The notes beneath the pieces are model-generated. The model was not told the origin of the DNA. It did no database searches and saw only the letters and a list, made by a program, of their open reading frames with translations. From contig CM041465.1 of assembly GCA_023213395.1 (NCBI GenBank), forward strand, positions 246,891,741 to 246,955,740: a DNA stretch of 64,000 bases, in the 5' to 3' direction. This stretch comes from Cycas panzhihuaensis. Lineage: Eukaryota; Cycadophyta. Made by a program: the position numbers and the translations under genes. Shown here in pieces: positions 33,186-45,299 of the stretch (position 1 is the first letter of the stretch; the number at the start of each line of letters is the position of its first letter).

Positions 33186-35099
33186 TAGAAGGGGATCTAT
33201 TCACTCTATTCCACTTGCATGGAGTCATTTTGCCTCTCCTTCACCTTCAATGTGAAGTATTGAGAGTGCATTCATTATTTTTAATATTTTGAGAGCTTAA
33301 AATTATATTCCTTTATATGTTGATGCTTTCTCTATGTGTGCAAAAATTCAAAGGTGAGGAATACAGGTTTTTAAAGTTGTTTAGCTGCCGGAACAGTCTT
33401 GGAAGTATTAAAGGCCTAAATTTTTATGAAAATTTTAACCATCTCAGATTTTAATGAAATTTGGCATGCAAGATCACCTTAACTAGAGAATCATTTTTTT
33501 CTTCTAAAGAAACTTTAGATTCAACCTACAACAGCATGTTTTGGCTGAGACAAAAGGGTAAAATTTGTAAATAAGTGACTTAGAGCACTTTTCCCAATGA
33601 AATCCTTTAATTATAAGCTAAAAATCTAAAAGTTTTATTAAGGGATCTAGTTGATTTATGTATTAGGATCATTTTAAGATAAATCTCATCAAATTTCATT
33701 CACTGGTTAGTGAGATCTATGTAGTTTTCTCACAGTTGCTGAATTTACCTACTCAACCTCACAAAGGACATGACAAGGGCATTTCAGATAATTTTTTGAT
33801 TGATTTTGGAGATGGTGTAGAAGGAAAAGCTAATGTATGTGTCAAAACATAACTTTTTACATATTGAAGTTTAGATTCTGAGATAGTGGATCTAGCAAGA
33901 TTATACTTTTATGCTTTTTTAGATAAAAATTTTTTATGCCTTTTCAAAAATCTGACTTCACTACTCTATTAGAAATGATATTTTGAACACTTTTTCCTTT
34001 AGCCGTAAATTTAGATTTCATCATTTAGGCCCTCATATTTGTAATTTTTAGAAAAACTTACCTATTTATCATTATTTATAAATTTTGTAAAACAATCACA
34101 AAATAGGGAAAAGTAACATGCATATAGATTTAAAAAAAATAGCATTTTAGTGGTAAGTTGATCCATTTTTTAGGACATTATGGTTTTTGTATCAAAACTT
34201 CCAAAAACATATTTGGAGACATTATACTAAAGTAAGGGAAACTTTGGATCAGAAGCAACATCTGGTTCCCCTGCTAAATCTAGCATGTTTTTTCTATTTG
34301 CACATATAGCATAAAGCATCAATAACAACAAAGTAAGCAAGCACATTTGACAACTTTCTATTTTAGTTTAAAGTTATTCAGAAACATCTTACATTATTTC
34401 TAAAAGGAATATCATCCATACGATTTATATCACCAGTTTTTGACTTGTGCGCACACTCGCCTTGGTTGAAATAGACCAAGGTCGGCTGAAGTCTGAGCCC
34501 TAAGGGAGGTATAAGTTTCATACTGGGTCTGGTCTTAACTGGAATAGTGGTAGAGGGACAGGTTAGCTATACCTACAGCCTCCAATCATGGATAATCCTA
34601 ATAACCACCCGAGAAAACTAAAAACCTTAATGTAAAATTAAAATTAACTCGGTCCAATATCTATCATAGCCGTGGGATACACACATACCATTTGAATCAT
34701 TGGAGGAGGTATATAGCTGCTTATTGGTAAACTAGATGAGGACTGAGAGTACCTGGGCTCTACTATGACTTAGATTTCATCACCAAGCATAGGTGTAAAT
34801 ATCATGAGTGAAGGCCTTAATTGTATACTATAAGCCTTAGGCATCAAAACCTCACCTACGTTTAGACATAAGTTAGAGTTTAGTGGCATGACACATCACC
34901 ACTATTTGCCAACTCTATATTAGGCCTTATTTTTGCATCATTACTTATACTCATTTTTCATAGTTATTGAAAAATACTTAATCATTACTTGCTTCTCATT
35001 ATAACATTCATTTCTACATCCTTATTGTGTTAGATGTCCTATCCACACGTGTTAGTGACACATACTTCTATCATCTCTTCTACTTTATCATCACCATGT
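33186..35099 (+). other. Long non-coding leader of copia-C
   Basis: From the primer site to about 34905 the sequence matches, in inverted orientation, 49010-47267 inside the short-LTR element. The first 1.25 kb are AT-rich; 34440-34905 is more GC-rich and contains paired words such as CTTGGTTGAAATAGACCAAG (34463-34482). Homology stops at CACATCACCAC (34902). The remaining ~200 bp lead into gag. No conserved protein is visible. Compare the GC-rich block at the same place in copia-B. Confidence 0.8.
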
Positions 35100-36250
35100 C
35101 ATCTTAATTCAAGTAGAATGCTAACTCCATATTGAAAGGCAAAGAAAATTAGGATTTGTAGTATACTGAAGTTTAAAATGCTATAAAATATGAAGGCCTT
35201 TGGAGAGCCCACTTGTAGCCTACACCGATTATACCTGCTACAACTACAACACCTACTTCTGGTGGATCTACCCTAATAGATCCTACAAATACTGTAGCTA
35301 AACTATAATGGGAGGTAGATGATGAAAGGATTCATGCAAGAATTATGTTAGTTATTGATCACTCATTGTATAACTTAATTAACAAAGAGCAACATGATAC
35401 AGCTTGGAAGGTCCTTAAAGTTCTTAAGAAGAAATTTTATACCAAGTTAGATTTAAAATTTGTTCATCTTATTCTAAAAATAAACAAATTAAAAATGCAG
35501 AAGGGACAAGCTCATGAGACAATAAATCTCCTTCAACTAATCAAACAGTCAATTGATAAAGATTTTAAGACTCAATGTATCACTTGAGAATTTTTGATCC
35601 AGTCATGTCTACATATTCCTGATTATAAAAACTTACTTGGAAGTCTTCAATTTAGTGGAGCATTAAAGGCACTCAACTTCAAAGCACTTGTTGAAAAGTT
35701 TATAGAATTTGACAAGACCTTGGATACCAACTTTGTAGCTTCTGAATCTCTTCTAGATGCAGCCTTTGAGGTGGAAGAAGAAGCTTACTACATAAAAAAT
35801 CAAGGTCCCTCTCATGGCAGAGGAAATAACTAAGTAAGAAGAAGAGAAAGAAACATGGGAAATCATCCACAAGGTCAATTAAACACTCAGTTATAGCCTT
35901 GACAGTCTCAAGGCTAAGGGCCACCTCAATAAAGAGTAAGATAGTTAAGCCAAACCAGTACCTCTTTAGGGACTAGTAATCAAACTATTATGTATGATCG
36001 GTGTAACTATAAAGGACACTTAGCAAAAGACTATAGAACTGCCACTTATAAGTTGGCCAAGTTCTAACCAAAACATGGAGCTCACAATCTTGAAGAAACA
36101 TATAAAGAATCCTTTAGTGGTACAGGTTTTGTATAAGCACATTTTTAAAGAATTAAGGGATCTTCTGTATCAAATGGCATTAACCAACCAAAGAGATACT
36201 TTAAAGCTCGATGTGGATATATCACTTATGAATTCCCTTTACCAATGCCA
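35100..36250 (+). pseudogene. copia-C gag, degenerate
   Basis: Two open pieces, 35345-35587 and 35594-35833, match the copia UBN2-type gag: TAWKVLKVLKKKFYTKLDL, INKLKMQKGQAHETINLL, then LVEKFIEFDKTLDT. The coding register probably begins about 100 bp before 35345 (DDERIHARI precedes). A former zinc knuckle is recognisable near 35992-36030 (RCNYKGHLAKDYRTA) but has lost cysteines. A TGA at 35586 and several downstream stops make it non-functional. Confidence 0.85.
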
Positions 36251-36289
36251 AGCCCTATTAGAATTGTAAATAGTGTGGCTTCAATCGAA

Positions 36290-37200
36290 GGATAGTGGAT
36301 CATAGACACAGGAGCAACTCAACATATGATGTGCAATCATAGTCTATATCAAGCATTTGACTCAAATGTTCAAGGAGTTATTCACATGGCTGATAAATCA
36401 CAATAACTTGTTGAAGGAATTGGTAACATTTTCCTGAAACTCCTAGGATTAAAAGATTTTACATTGCTTCATATCTTATACATGCCTAATCTTAAACAAA
36501 ACCTACCCTCCTTATCCACACTTGTCTCTCATGGATTTAATCTGAGTATAACTATAAATGACCAGACTCCCTATGTCATTTACCCTCCAACTGATCAAGT
36601 AGTCTTGACTGGACATCTCTTTGGAAAACTCTTTCAACTAAATAGCTCTCCCTCTTCTAAAGCCCATTGTGGTCAAAGCCCTTATGCCAATGAAGAATTT
36701 ATATTTAATTCCATCTTAACCCATCCAATGTTGCCACCAGAAGCTCTTTATCATGCTCATATGGGCCATGTTCACATTGATAGACTTAGAGATCTTTCTA
36801 ACACTCTTCCAAATCTTCCAAAGTTCTTCTCTAAGCCCTTTAAATATGAAGTTTATATCATTACCAAATCTCATCGATAACCCTTTCCCAAAAGTTAGTG
36901 GAAATTGAGCCCATTCCTTCACTGAAGGGTAAGTGATATTACATCTTTTTCATTGATGATTTTACTATAATAATATGGGTAGCTTTTCTACACAAGAAAG
37001 ATGAAGCCTTATGTATATTCAAAGAATTCAAATCCCTCACTAAAAAAGAGTTAGGTTATTAACTCAATTGTCTTCAAATTGATAATAGTGGTGAATATAC
37101 CTCACATGAGTTTAAAAGCTACCTTCGAGACAATGGCATCAAGCATCAAATAACAGTAGCAGGTACCCCACAGCAATATTGGAAGCTAACAATAGAGCCT
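36290..37200 (+). pseudogene. copia-C protease and partial integrase
   Basis: Protease active site WIIDTGATQHMM at 36296-36331 keeps D-T-G, the active form. The open piece 36464-36880 continues with the C-terminal half of the protease (LLHILYMPNLKQNLPSLSTL) and the gag-pre-integrase zinc finger (ALYHAHMGHVHIDRLRDLSN). The integrase core is visible as FFIDDFTIIIWVAFLHKKDE (about 36950-37010) and [20 protein letters not shown] (about 37080-37140), then breaks off near 37180 at the segment that should hold the catalytic Glu. The following 400 bp are non-homologous linker. Confidence 0.88.
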
Positions 37201-37599
37201 CAGAGGATACAAGTTATGACTCTAAACTGATGAGTGCACATCCAACACCATCCTTTGAAGATAGCAGAGTTGACAAAGGCAAAGCCATTATAGAAGAATC
37301 ATCCTCTCACTATCAGTTGATAAAGGTAAAACAATATTAGAAGGATTATCTTCCTCAGGCGCATTAACATCCTCCTCATAAAATGATCATTTTAATGAAC
37401 ATGATAAGAACTAAGAAGTTGAGGAAATGAGGACCTCATTCCCAACTCGAGGATCTCAAGAAGTCTACTAACTTAATAAGGAGATACGACCAGATGAGGT
37501 GGGAAAAACTGGCACTTGAAGTACCCATAGAGTAAAGATGTAGGAATCATTATATACTAAGCTTGAACTAGTAGAACTGTGCCTTACTCTTAATGAAGA

Positions 37600-38032
37600 G
37601 CCCCTAACATATGAAGAAGTTGTAAAGCATACAATTTGGAGAGATGCCATGAACGAAGAGTACCAATCCCTTATCAAGAATGGTACATGGGAGCTTGTTG
37701 ATCTACCACTTGGAAAAAAGATAGTTCAAAATAAATGGATGTTCAAAAACAAATATAGATTAGATGGCACCCTTGAAAAATACAAGGCGAGGTTGGTAGT
37801 TAAAGGATTTACACAAAGGGAAGACATCAACTACACCGAAGTATTTGCACCTATAACCAAGTGGCCTACAATTAGAACTCTTGTGGCCTTGGTAGACGTA
37901 ACACTCTATAGGAAACTTGTAGGTAGTCTCATCTACACTACCAATACAATGCTAGATATTGCACACTCTATCGATATTCTTACTCATTACATGACAAATC
38001 CTAGGCAAAATCATTGGCAGGCAGTAGTGTGA
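37600..38032 (+). pseudogene. copia-C reverse transcriptase with the palm deleted
   Basis: The open segment 37649-38032 starts with normal copia RT fingers (NGTWELVDLPLGKKIVQNKW, KARLVVKGFTQREDINYTEV) up to IRTLVAL, then passes after a few residues into LYRKLVGSLIYTTNTMLDIA, which is the connection domain. The entire palm, including MDVKSAF, GLKQ and the YVDD box, is missing (in copia-B these occupy roughly 500 bp). The frame is kept across the junction, so the deletion was in phase. It cannot polymerise. Confidence 0.92.
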
Positions 38033-38520
38033 GTGTTGAGATACCTTAAGATGACCAAAAAATATGGTTTGTTATATGAACCTAATTCAGACTTTAAGCT
38101 TTCTACATACACAGACTCAAACTTTGCAAGACATAAAGATATAGAAAGATCTATGTCTAGGTATGTAGCATTTCTTAGAATAACACTAATATCATGGAGA
38201 GCCAGATGGCAGAAGATAGTTGAAGATTCAACTACTGAAGTTGAATACATTACTGCTTTTATGACGAGTAAGGAGGTGATATGGATGAGAAAATTATTAG
38301 AAACATTGAATATCACCCAAACAAGTCCTATGAATCTTCATGTGGATAATCAATCAGCAATCTGTATGGCAAAAAATCTTGTATTTCACGATTATACCAA
38401 GCACATTAGTATGAAATTCCACAGGATTAGAGAACTTATTTATGATAACATAATTCAACTAGAATATTACCCCACAACATATCAAGTGGCTGATATCTTC
38501 ACTAAACAACTGTAAAAGGT
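38033..38520 (+). pseudogene. copia-C RNase H
   Basis: An open 160-codon segment with the copia RNase H landmarks in order: YTDSNFARHKDIERSMS (catalytic Asp), ISWRARWQKIVEDSTTEVEY, NLHVDNQSAICMAKNLVFHD, HRIRELIYDNIIQLEYY and the terminal ADIFTKQL. It follows the RT piece after one stop (TGA at 38029-38031). RNase H removes the RNA template during reverse transcription. This is the best preserved domain of copia-C. The polyprotein ends at the TAA after ADIFTKQL. Confidence 0.93.
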
Positions 38521-39021
38521 GAAGTTTGAAGGCAGCTTGGCCTTAGGGCCTCCATCTTTGACTGATCAAAGAAATTGGCAATAGGATCACCATACTCTAT
38601 TCTCTTCGTGAAAACCCCTTGTGGGTGCAGAAGAATATGAGTAAGTCTTTGCTCTATCCTATTTGTGAAAACCCCATGTAGGCATAGAAGGATAAAGTTT
38701 GTACTAGTTTTAGAAAATTAGAACTTGTGAAAACCCAAAAGGCCATAGGGATGACCAAACGGTATATGAAGACTTAGTAGATTAAGTTGCATATTTAAGC
38801 TGCTTAGCTATCAGTTTATATCAAAGAGCTACCATAGCCATTTTGATTTATAAAAGGGGATATAGATCTTAGAAAGTTCGTGAGTTTTTATTCCTTATAA
38901 GGGTTTTCCCACAAAAGTGTCATTTAGAATTTCAATGTGATAATGAGGCTCAAATGAAGACCTCATAGAATAGATTTTCTCAAAATGACTTTCCACCATT
39001 AAGGGGGGGATTGAGAGGTTA
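38521..39021 (+). other. copia-C 3' untranslated region and polypurine tract
   Basis: About 500 bp after pol with no coding signal. It includes a short internal repeat: GTGAAAACCCC-type phrases recur at about 38609, 38667 and 38726. A purine-rich run, AAGGGGGGATTGAGAGG (39001-39017), immediately precedes the LTR and is the likely plus-strand primer. Confidence 0.75.
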
Positions 39022-39320
39022 ATGTATTAAGGTTATTTATGAAGATTAATTATGTGACCTTAGGACATATTATTAGCATTAGTCTTTTAATGAAATGTAC
39101 TTTATGTGCATTTAGATGTAATTTCGGGTTCATGTCATTAGGTGGAAAAATCCTAACCCTAATACTCACCCTCAATAATAAAAGGTGAAATCTCAAAGAG
39201 GGAGTTATTATTCATTCTCACCTCTAAGCTTGTTCCCATATCTTATTTCATTTCTTTTTCATTCTCCATTGCCATTGTATGCATGTGAGTGATTTATTTT
39301 CTAAATCCATCATTCCTTCA
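39022..39320 (+). repeat. 3' LTR of copia-C
   Basis: Direct copy of 32874-33171. Starts TGTATTAAGG, ends CCTTCA. Unlike the 3' LTRs of copia-B and copia-D, no primer site follows it. Confidence 0.88.
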
Positions 39321-42100
39321 TTTAAAGGGAGAGTAAGTAAACTAAATAGAAAGAAAAATTCAAGTAAGCTATTATATATTTTGATGGTAAATGCCAAGGA
39401 TTAAGTAACAAGTAAAAAATAAAGGATAACATAGTTATAATAATATTTGAATTTATTCATTGATGATCTTCAAATGTAACAAGGTTAAGAAGCAATGATA
39501 AAAGCTAATATGAGTAAAAAAGATATGTGATATGGTATATGAAGTAAATGAGTTAAGTAAAAATGTGAGAGATGCAAAAACAAGAGTAGCATAGGAAGTA
39601 AGGAAGAGCAATAAAGATAATGTTAGAAAAAGAGGCAAGTACAATATGTTATTAGTAATTTTAAGGCTTAATAATTAATTAAAGGACTATAGAGATCAAT
39701 GTTAGAAGATTCCTAGATGTAAAATAGTGCAACTAAACCTAGGACTAACATGTGAATTTAAAGTAATAAGATTGATGGCATATTTCACATAAGGTGAAAT
39801 GGAACCTTTAGACTTAATAAAAGTGAGCATGCAAACATATTAATATGCATAGAAATACCCTAAACCACAAGTTCATTACATTAAATAGTGAGACTCCGTC
39901 TTAATTCTAAAACAATAGGAAGATGAACCAAGGTAGTGTCCTATGGTTGAAACATTATTAAAAATGAGACAAAGCCTACCATAAGGTGTGAAAAAGCTAC
40001 AATAACAAAACTAGGTTGCATAATTCAATAATAAAGTTTTTTATAATAGTGATGTTAATACATATATTGAGAATTATGGTAGACATATGTATGAATTATT
40101 AGAATGTTATTTTTAATTAGACCAATAGTTGGTTAGAAAAAACGATAATTAAAAATGGTAGGTTTTGGAAACAAAAAGAAATGTTCTAATTATAAAAAAT
40201 AAATGGAAAAAAAACATAATAGGAACAAAATGAACTCTATTTAAATTAAAAGAACATATTTACATGTTAATCAGGGTTAAGTATATTTGACCAACTTGAA
40301 ATATATCGAGTTTCACTAGTTAAAAAATTTTCTATTTGTATTGTAATTTTTATTTTTTTATTTGTTTTAGTTTTAAATGTTTGATGTGAACTTGAGAGAA
40401 TCTAAAAGTGTGATTATTGAAGCTAATGTTTAAAGGTAATATTATCCATAAATGTGCAATATGGCATAAAGGAATAACAAGCAACGAGATAATTAGAGCT
40501 ACAATAATGCAATGGTAGAAAAAGAAATAATGTTTAGAGATGTGGGGGGTAACCCACATCTAATTCTTCTTAAATAAGTAAGAGTTCAATTATTAGCAAT
40601 GAGATAAATATTTTTTACGTACATAAAGTCAAACAAGTTATGAACATTAGTGGAAAACTAACTCAAAGTAGATGAGTAATACTAGCACTCACCAATGTAA
40701 TTTGTCCTAAAATTAACTCAAATAATTCAATGAAAATAAGATCAACAAGAAATATGAGTATTATTACATGAAGTGAGTAAAGGTGAATAAATGATTTATC
40801 AAATGATAAAACATTTAAGAAATATAATATATTATAAAATTAATTAGAGTCAGAGATAGAATTAGATGAACCAACTAATAGAGGAATAACCTACTCAAAA
40901 ACCTTAAGAGAGGGGCCCATAAATAGAGCAGAAATAATAGGCAAAATAAATGTCTTTTCATTCTCCACATGAACACTAGGAAATGACTCTGAACAAACAT
41001 CAACATGGAGATCTAAACAAATTTCAAATTGTATAAACTCAAACTATGTAGGATCATTAATTACCAATGATTAAGTTAGTAGTTTAAAATCTAAGTCTTA
41101 ATTAGAAGAGGTAGTTGCATTATCAACACAAGAAGATTGTTGAATTGTAGAGATAAGAACTTGATAATTGGAAATATTAAAAAGTGATAAGAGATTAGTA
41201 ATTTCTAAATCTTATAAACAAGCAAATGTCAAATCATAACTCAAGAGAGATGATGAACACATATTAGTGTTAATATTGAGAACTTTACAACATGAAGTCA
41301 AATAGTGCTTAAATTTGACTAGGGCCATCCTACCATAAATACAATTCCTATTTGTTAGACCTTTATGGTGTTAAGATGACCACATAAATTCTTATTTAAT
41401 AATCAAGAGAAGCCAACCAAGCATTCTCACAATATAGCAAGATTTCCTTTGCTAATCCATTTTATTCCATTTAACTACTATCTATTAATGTGATTGCTCT
41501 CACCAATCACATTCACTAATAAATAATGCTTATAAGATATAGTTATTATAATCCAAGCTTAATAGTTACACACAAGTACACACTATCTAAATGTTCTCTT
41601 TCTCAAGGTATATATTTATATTTTTTAAATCTATTACAAGCATAGTCATGAGAACTAACCTATAACTACCTTGTTGACAAATATGACTAATGTCAACTAA
41701 CTAATATAGGCCTTCAAGCTTGGTTGATCAACACTAATGGTGTTGATTGACTTCACATTTGACCCATGTTGACTAGACAACATGATTAACTAACATCTCT
41801 CCTAGACTTACTAGGTGAATCATCTCAAGGTAATAGTCAAAAGTACAAAATTTTAAAATTACCAATAGCTCTTCTAAGCTAATATAATAACATAGAAAAA
41901 AAAAAAGGATCCAGCCCATAGAATAATTAAAAAGAATAAAGTGAAAATGTTGAGCTAAGAGGAGAGGATAAAAATTCTTATTTGATAGTCATAGTCAAAT
42001 AAGATTTATTGAATATGCTGCCTTCCTTATTCTATTTCTTAAGTTATTGAAGATGTTAAAATAATGTGTTAATGGGAGCCTCTAAATCTTCTTTAGAATG
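39321..42100. other. AT-rich spacer, no clear gene
   Basis: Nearly 2.8 kb with no recognisable element. A minus-strand reading between about 41320 and 40850 is somewhat protein-like, with few stops for such AT-rich sequence, but it matches no family I know and was not called as a gene. Confidence 0.6.
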
Positions 42101-42179
42101 ATCCCTTAAGGAAATTAGGCCAAGGTCCAAATGAAACTAAAGTTCATTTTTGACATAATAAGCATTACTAAAAAGGTCT

Positions 42180-43350
42180 TTAATTAAAAAATATAGTTTA
42201 GAAATGGAAGAATGAATGTTATTTTGATAATAAAAATACTTATTCCAAAGAAACTAATTTAGTGAAATGAAAAGTACAGGGAACACAGTTTGGTTGGAAG
42301 ATTTTTAGGGCCAAGACCTAGACTAGATGTCATAAGAAATAGGATTGTAAATAGATGGAGGATTAGGAACCCCATGGAGGTAATGGCATTGTCCCATAGG
42401 TGTGTCCTTGCTAAATTTTTAAATTGGGATGACATGGTCAATATCCTCCCAAGATCTCCATGGATTTTAAGGAGGAAAGCCCTATTTTTTAAGAAATGGC
42501 ACCCAGAATTTAATCCTATAGTTTCAACAATTAAACAAGTGCCAATTTGGGTGCAAACGTTGGGACTCCCTCTTCAAGTTTAGGATTTGAAGATGATCAA
42601 AGGGGTGGTGAAAGCCATTAGTCCCCTTCTTGCTATAGATTCAACTATAAAGAATCAAAGTAGACTGATAAATACTAAATTTTGTGTATTGATAAGGCTT
42701 GACAAAGCCCTCCCAGAGTGTGTTCGAATAGAATCAGAGGGCTAGAGTAAGGATCAAAACTTGGTGTATAAAATGGAAAATATTAGGTGTATAAAATGTA
42801 AATAACTTGATCATATTCCCCAAAATTTCCATGGGAGATAAAGAAGGTAGTAGAAGAGGAGCATGAGATAGAGAGGAATAAGGACTCAATAAGGCAAAAT
42901 ACTATCCCTGGGGAGGAAGAAGGGGAGGTATGTGCAGAGGTGGATAAAGGAATTAATCTAGATGTTAACAATACTTTATTTGAGATTGGAGAGGAATAGA
43001 GCTAGGAATTAGAATGGGTGACCATGACTAAGAGCTGTCTCAAGAGAAAAAAGAGGAGGAGGGAGAAAGCCTAAGAGTTTGTGAGTTCCTAGAAGGGTCC
43101 CCCATAATTACAACACAACAAACTATAGACGATTAGGGATACCAGGTGTAGGAGGAAAGGATTAGGAGATATAGGAAGAAAGATCCTTAGGAGGAGCAAA
43201 GGGTTATTTGCATGCATAAGGGCCAAATCTTGGGAGTGGAAGGAGGGTAGGAAGACCTACACTAAAGATGGTCAAGGAAAGGGAGACGACAACCCAAATT
43301 GATTAGGGAATACAGTGTACCCTAAGGGAGGGGGGGTTGAAGGTCCAAAG
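42180..43350 (+). pseudogene. LINE-B ORF1: DUF4283 / former CCHC protein
   Basis: The open stretch 42290-42583 holds the DUF4283 core (GRFLGPRPRLDVIRNRIVNR, then RSPWILRRKALFFKKWHPEF and QVPIWVQTLGLPLQV). It continues past a stop with AIDSTIKNQSRLINTKFCVL. The zinc knuckle near 42788-42830 reads CIKCK then a stop, LDHIPQNF, so the third and fourth ligand region is damaged (Cys to Phe). The charged tail to about 43350 is poorly conserved. ORF1 binds LINE RNA in intact relatives. Confidence 0.82.
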
Positions 43351-43369
43351 TTAAGAAGCAAGATATGAA

Positions 43370-44800
43370 GATTATCTCTTAGAATATAAGAGGCCTAAAT
43401 ACTCCATCTAAACAAAGAATAGTTAAAGGCATGCATCTAAGATTAAACTTGGATATCATCTTGTTCCTAGAAACAAAGTTGGAGCTGAGTAATAGGTTAG
43501 AAGTGAAAAATAAGATATGGAGAATAGTGGAGATGGAAGCTAAAGATGCTCACCAGGGTTCAAGGGGGTTAGATATCCTTTAGAACTTAAAAGATTAGTA
43601 GGGAGAGGTTTGTACATTGGATGACCATTTCATATTCATTTGGTTCACATGCATAGGGACTAATTATCATTGGTTGGCCACCAATATTTATGCCCCTACC
43701 ACTATGGAGGGTAAAAAGTGTTGGATATTGTGATAACAATATTTTGAGGCTAAAATTTTGGCATGTTACCAATGTGGTTTTCCCCCTTAACCTTTCTTGG
43801 GGGTTCCAAGGGGGGCGAGAGCCTCCCTTGGCCAAGGGCGGGGGGGGAGTGGAGGTGGAATGCCCCCCTACTAAGAGGGGATTCAGGGGCGATAACCCTC
43901 GACCCAAAAAATTAGCCTTGTAAATCATATTAAATTATAAAGAGAATCAGGGTCATTCGATACAAATACCCTAGATTCTACGGCTGAGATTTATGCCTTG
44001 GATGTCCCTCTCATGTAGCCCAATTTAGGGATTTTTCTTATTATGTTATATGTAATGTAATGTACTATAATGAGGGCGGCAGATGGTTGTTATTCCTGAG
44101 AGCACTCTGCTACTGAGATGTACTATTTCTCCATTCTACAGCAATAAAGATCGATACCTTTCCTATGTGGATGTTTCCCTAGCACATTGTTAGGATTTTA
44201 CCATGTTATATCTGGTGCATATGTGATGTTTAGCTTGTATATTGATGTTATTATATTATCTCTGATTTTAGAACTTGCATGTTAAATCTTAGTTTTGATT
44301 CATGTAACTAGTTGCAAAATAGTTCAGATCTTGTGGTGGTTTAAGGTTTAGGACCTTGTATTCTCAACAAAAGGGATCTATAGGATAAGATTATGGAGCA
44401 CCATAAGAATTAGCAAGGACCATGGTTAATGGCTATGATTTTAACACTGCCCTATCCCTTGGTAAGAAAAAGGGGGGACACATAGGGTCGATGATGAGTA
44501 TAACAAACTTGGGTGATTTTATATAGAATGGGGGTCTAATAGATATAGACCTAGCAGGGAAAAATGCACTTGGTTAAATAAGAGATTAGGGGATCATCAT
44601 ATCTAAGTGAGGCTAGATAGGATCTTGATAAATTATGCATAGGTCAGTCAGCATAACAACTTTAGGTTGGAGGCTCTTCTTAAGGTGGCATCAGGCTACT
44701 CCCTGCTAATGTTTGATTTTAACTTCACTAAGAAACATAGGGGTGCTCTCTTTCAATTTGAGCTGATGTGGACTAAACATCCTAATCTTAGGAACTTGAT
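43370..44800 (+). pseudogene. LINE-B ORF2 endonuclease, split by a solo LTR
   Basis: The N-terminal half lies at 43370-43718 and the C-terminal half resumes at 44370, where FNTALSLGKKKGG (about 44430-44470) matches the G-D-F-N block of LINE-A. The terminal catalytic S-D-H motif has become S-G-Y (SGYSLLMFDFN near 44693-44725), losing both the Asp and the His. The break falls precisely at the R-family LTR, and the two flanks rejoin to the LINE-A order (14540-14560). Confidence 0.82.
43719..44369 (+). repeat. R-family solo LTR (R1), 651 bp, in LINE-B
   Basis: Starts TGTTGGATATTG and ends TTCTCAACA, matching inverted termini. It is flanked by AAAAG (43714-43718) and AAAG (44370-44373), a 4-5 bp target duplication, and interrupts endonuclease coding. 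It aligns on the opposite strand with R3 (60548-61160) and the R2 pieces. It contains AATAAA at 44143-44148 and a very G-rich block at 43796-43850. Apparent open frames inside it on both strands (43587-43928) are by-products of this block. No internal region is attached, hence a solo LTR. Confidence 0.88.
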
Positions 44801-45299
44801 AGTTGAATAGTAGAAGATTATGATTAAGAGTTGCACGATGTTTAGACTCTCTAAAATGAAGGGATGGGTGAAGAGAAAGATTAAAGAATGGAATAAAAGG
44901 ATTCATCTAAATATTTTTAATACCAAGGACCAGATAGAAGAGGAATTAAAAGGAGTTAAGGAGCATATTGAAGAGGAGGGAAGATCATAGATGCTAGACC
45001 AAAAAGAGAGAGATCTTCTTAAGAAATTTAAGGAGACCTTGATTAAGGAAGAAATTTATCGGAAGCAAAAATTAAGGGCTATTTGGTTGATGGAAGAGGA
45101 CAGAACACCAAGTTTTTCCATATGATAGCATTAAACCACAAGGCTTATAATTGGATTAGCAAGTTATGAACAATGAAGGAATAGAAACTAACAAAGAGGG
45201 AGAGATCAAGGAAGTAGCAATAGAGTACCTTCAAGATCTATTAGAGGAGCCAGGTTGTCTAGATCCAAAGGCTAGGAAGAAGTTTATAGAGTTGATTCC

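Larger units (their letters stand above)
32874..39320 (+). mobile_element. Ty1/copia retrotransposon copia-C with both LTRs
   Basis: Two direct ~298-bp LTRs (32874-33171 and 39022-39320) flank a 1.7-kb leader, gag, protease, a partial integrase, a deleted RT and RNase H in copia order. Flanks GTTAA before and TTTAA after the element are a possible imperfect target duplication, although GTTAA also precedes the 3' LTR, so the boundary could be a few bases further left. The pol region has two large internal losses: between integrase and RT, and in the RT palm. The leader is shared with the short-LTR element at 47-49 kb. Confidence 0.92.

Noticed and set aside
32941-33255. 104-codon plus-strand open frame
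   Set aside because: It runs through the 5' LTR of copia-C, across the primer site into the leader. The matching 3' LTR does not keep it open.
40850-41320. Protein-like minus-strand reading in the 39-42 kb spacer
   Set aside because: About five stops in 155 codons is only slightly fewer than expected for such AT-rich DNA, and no motif is recognisable.
43587-43928. Open frames of 113 (minus) and 77 (plus) codons
   Set aside because: Most of the span is the G-rich block of the R1 solo LTR plus its LINE flank. The frames cross an insertion boundary, so they cannot be an ancestral gene.
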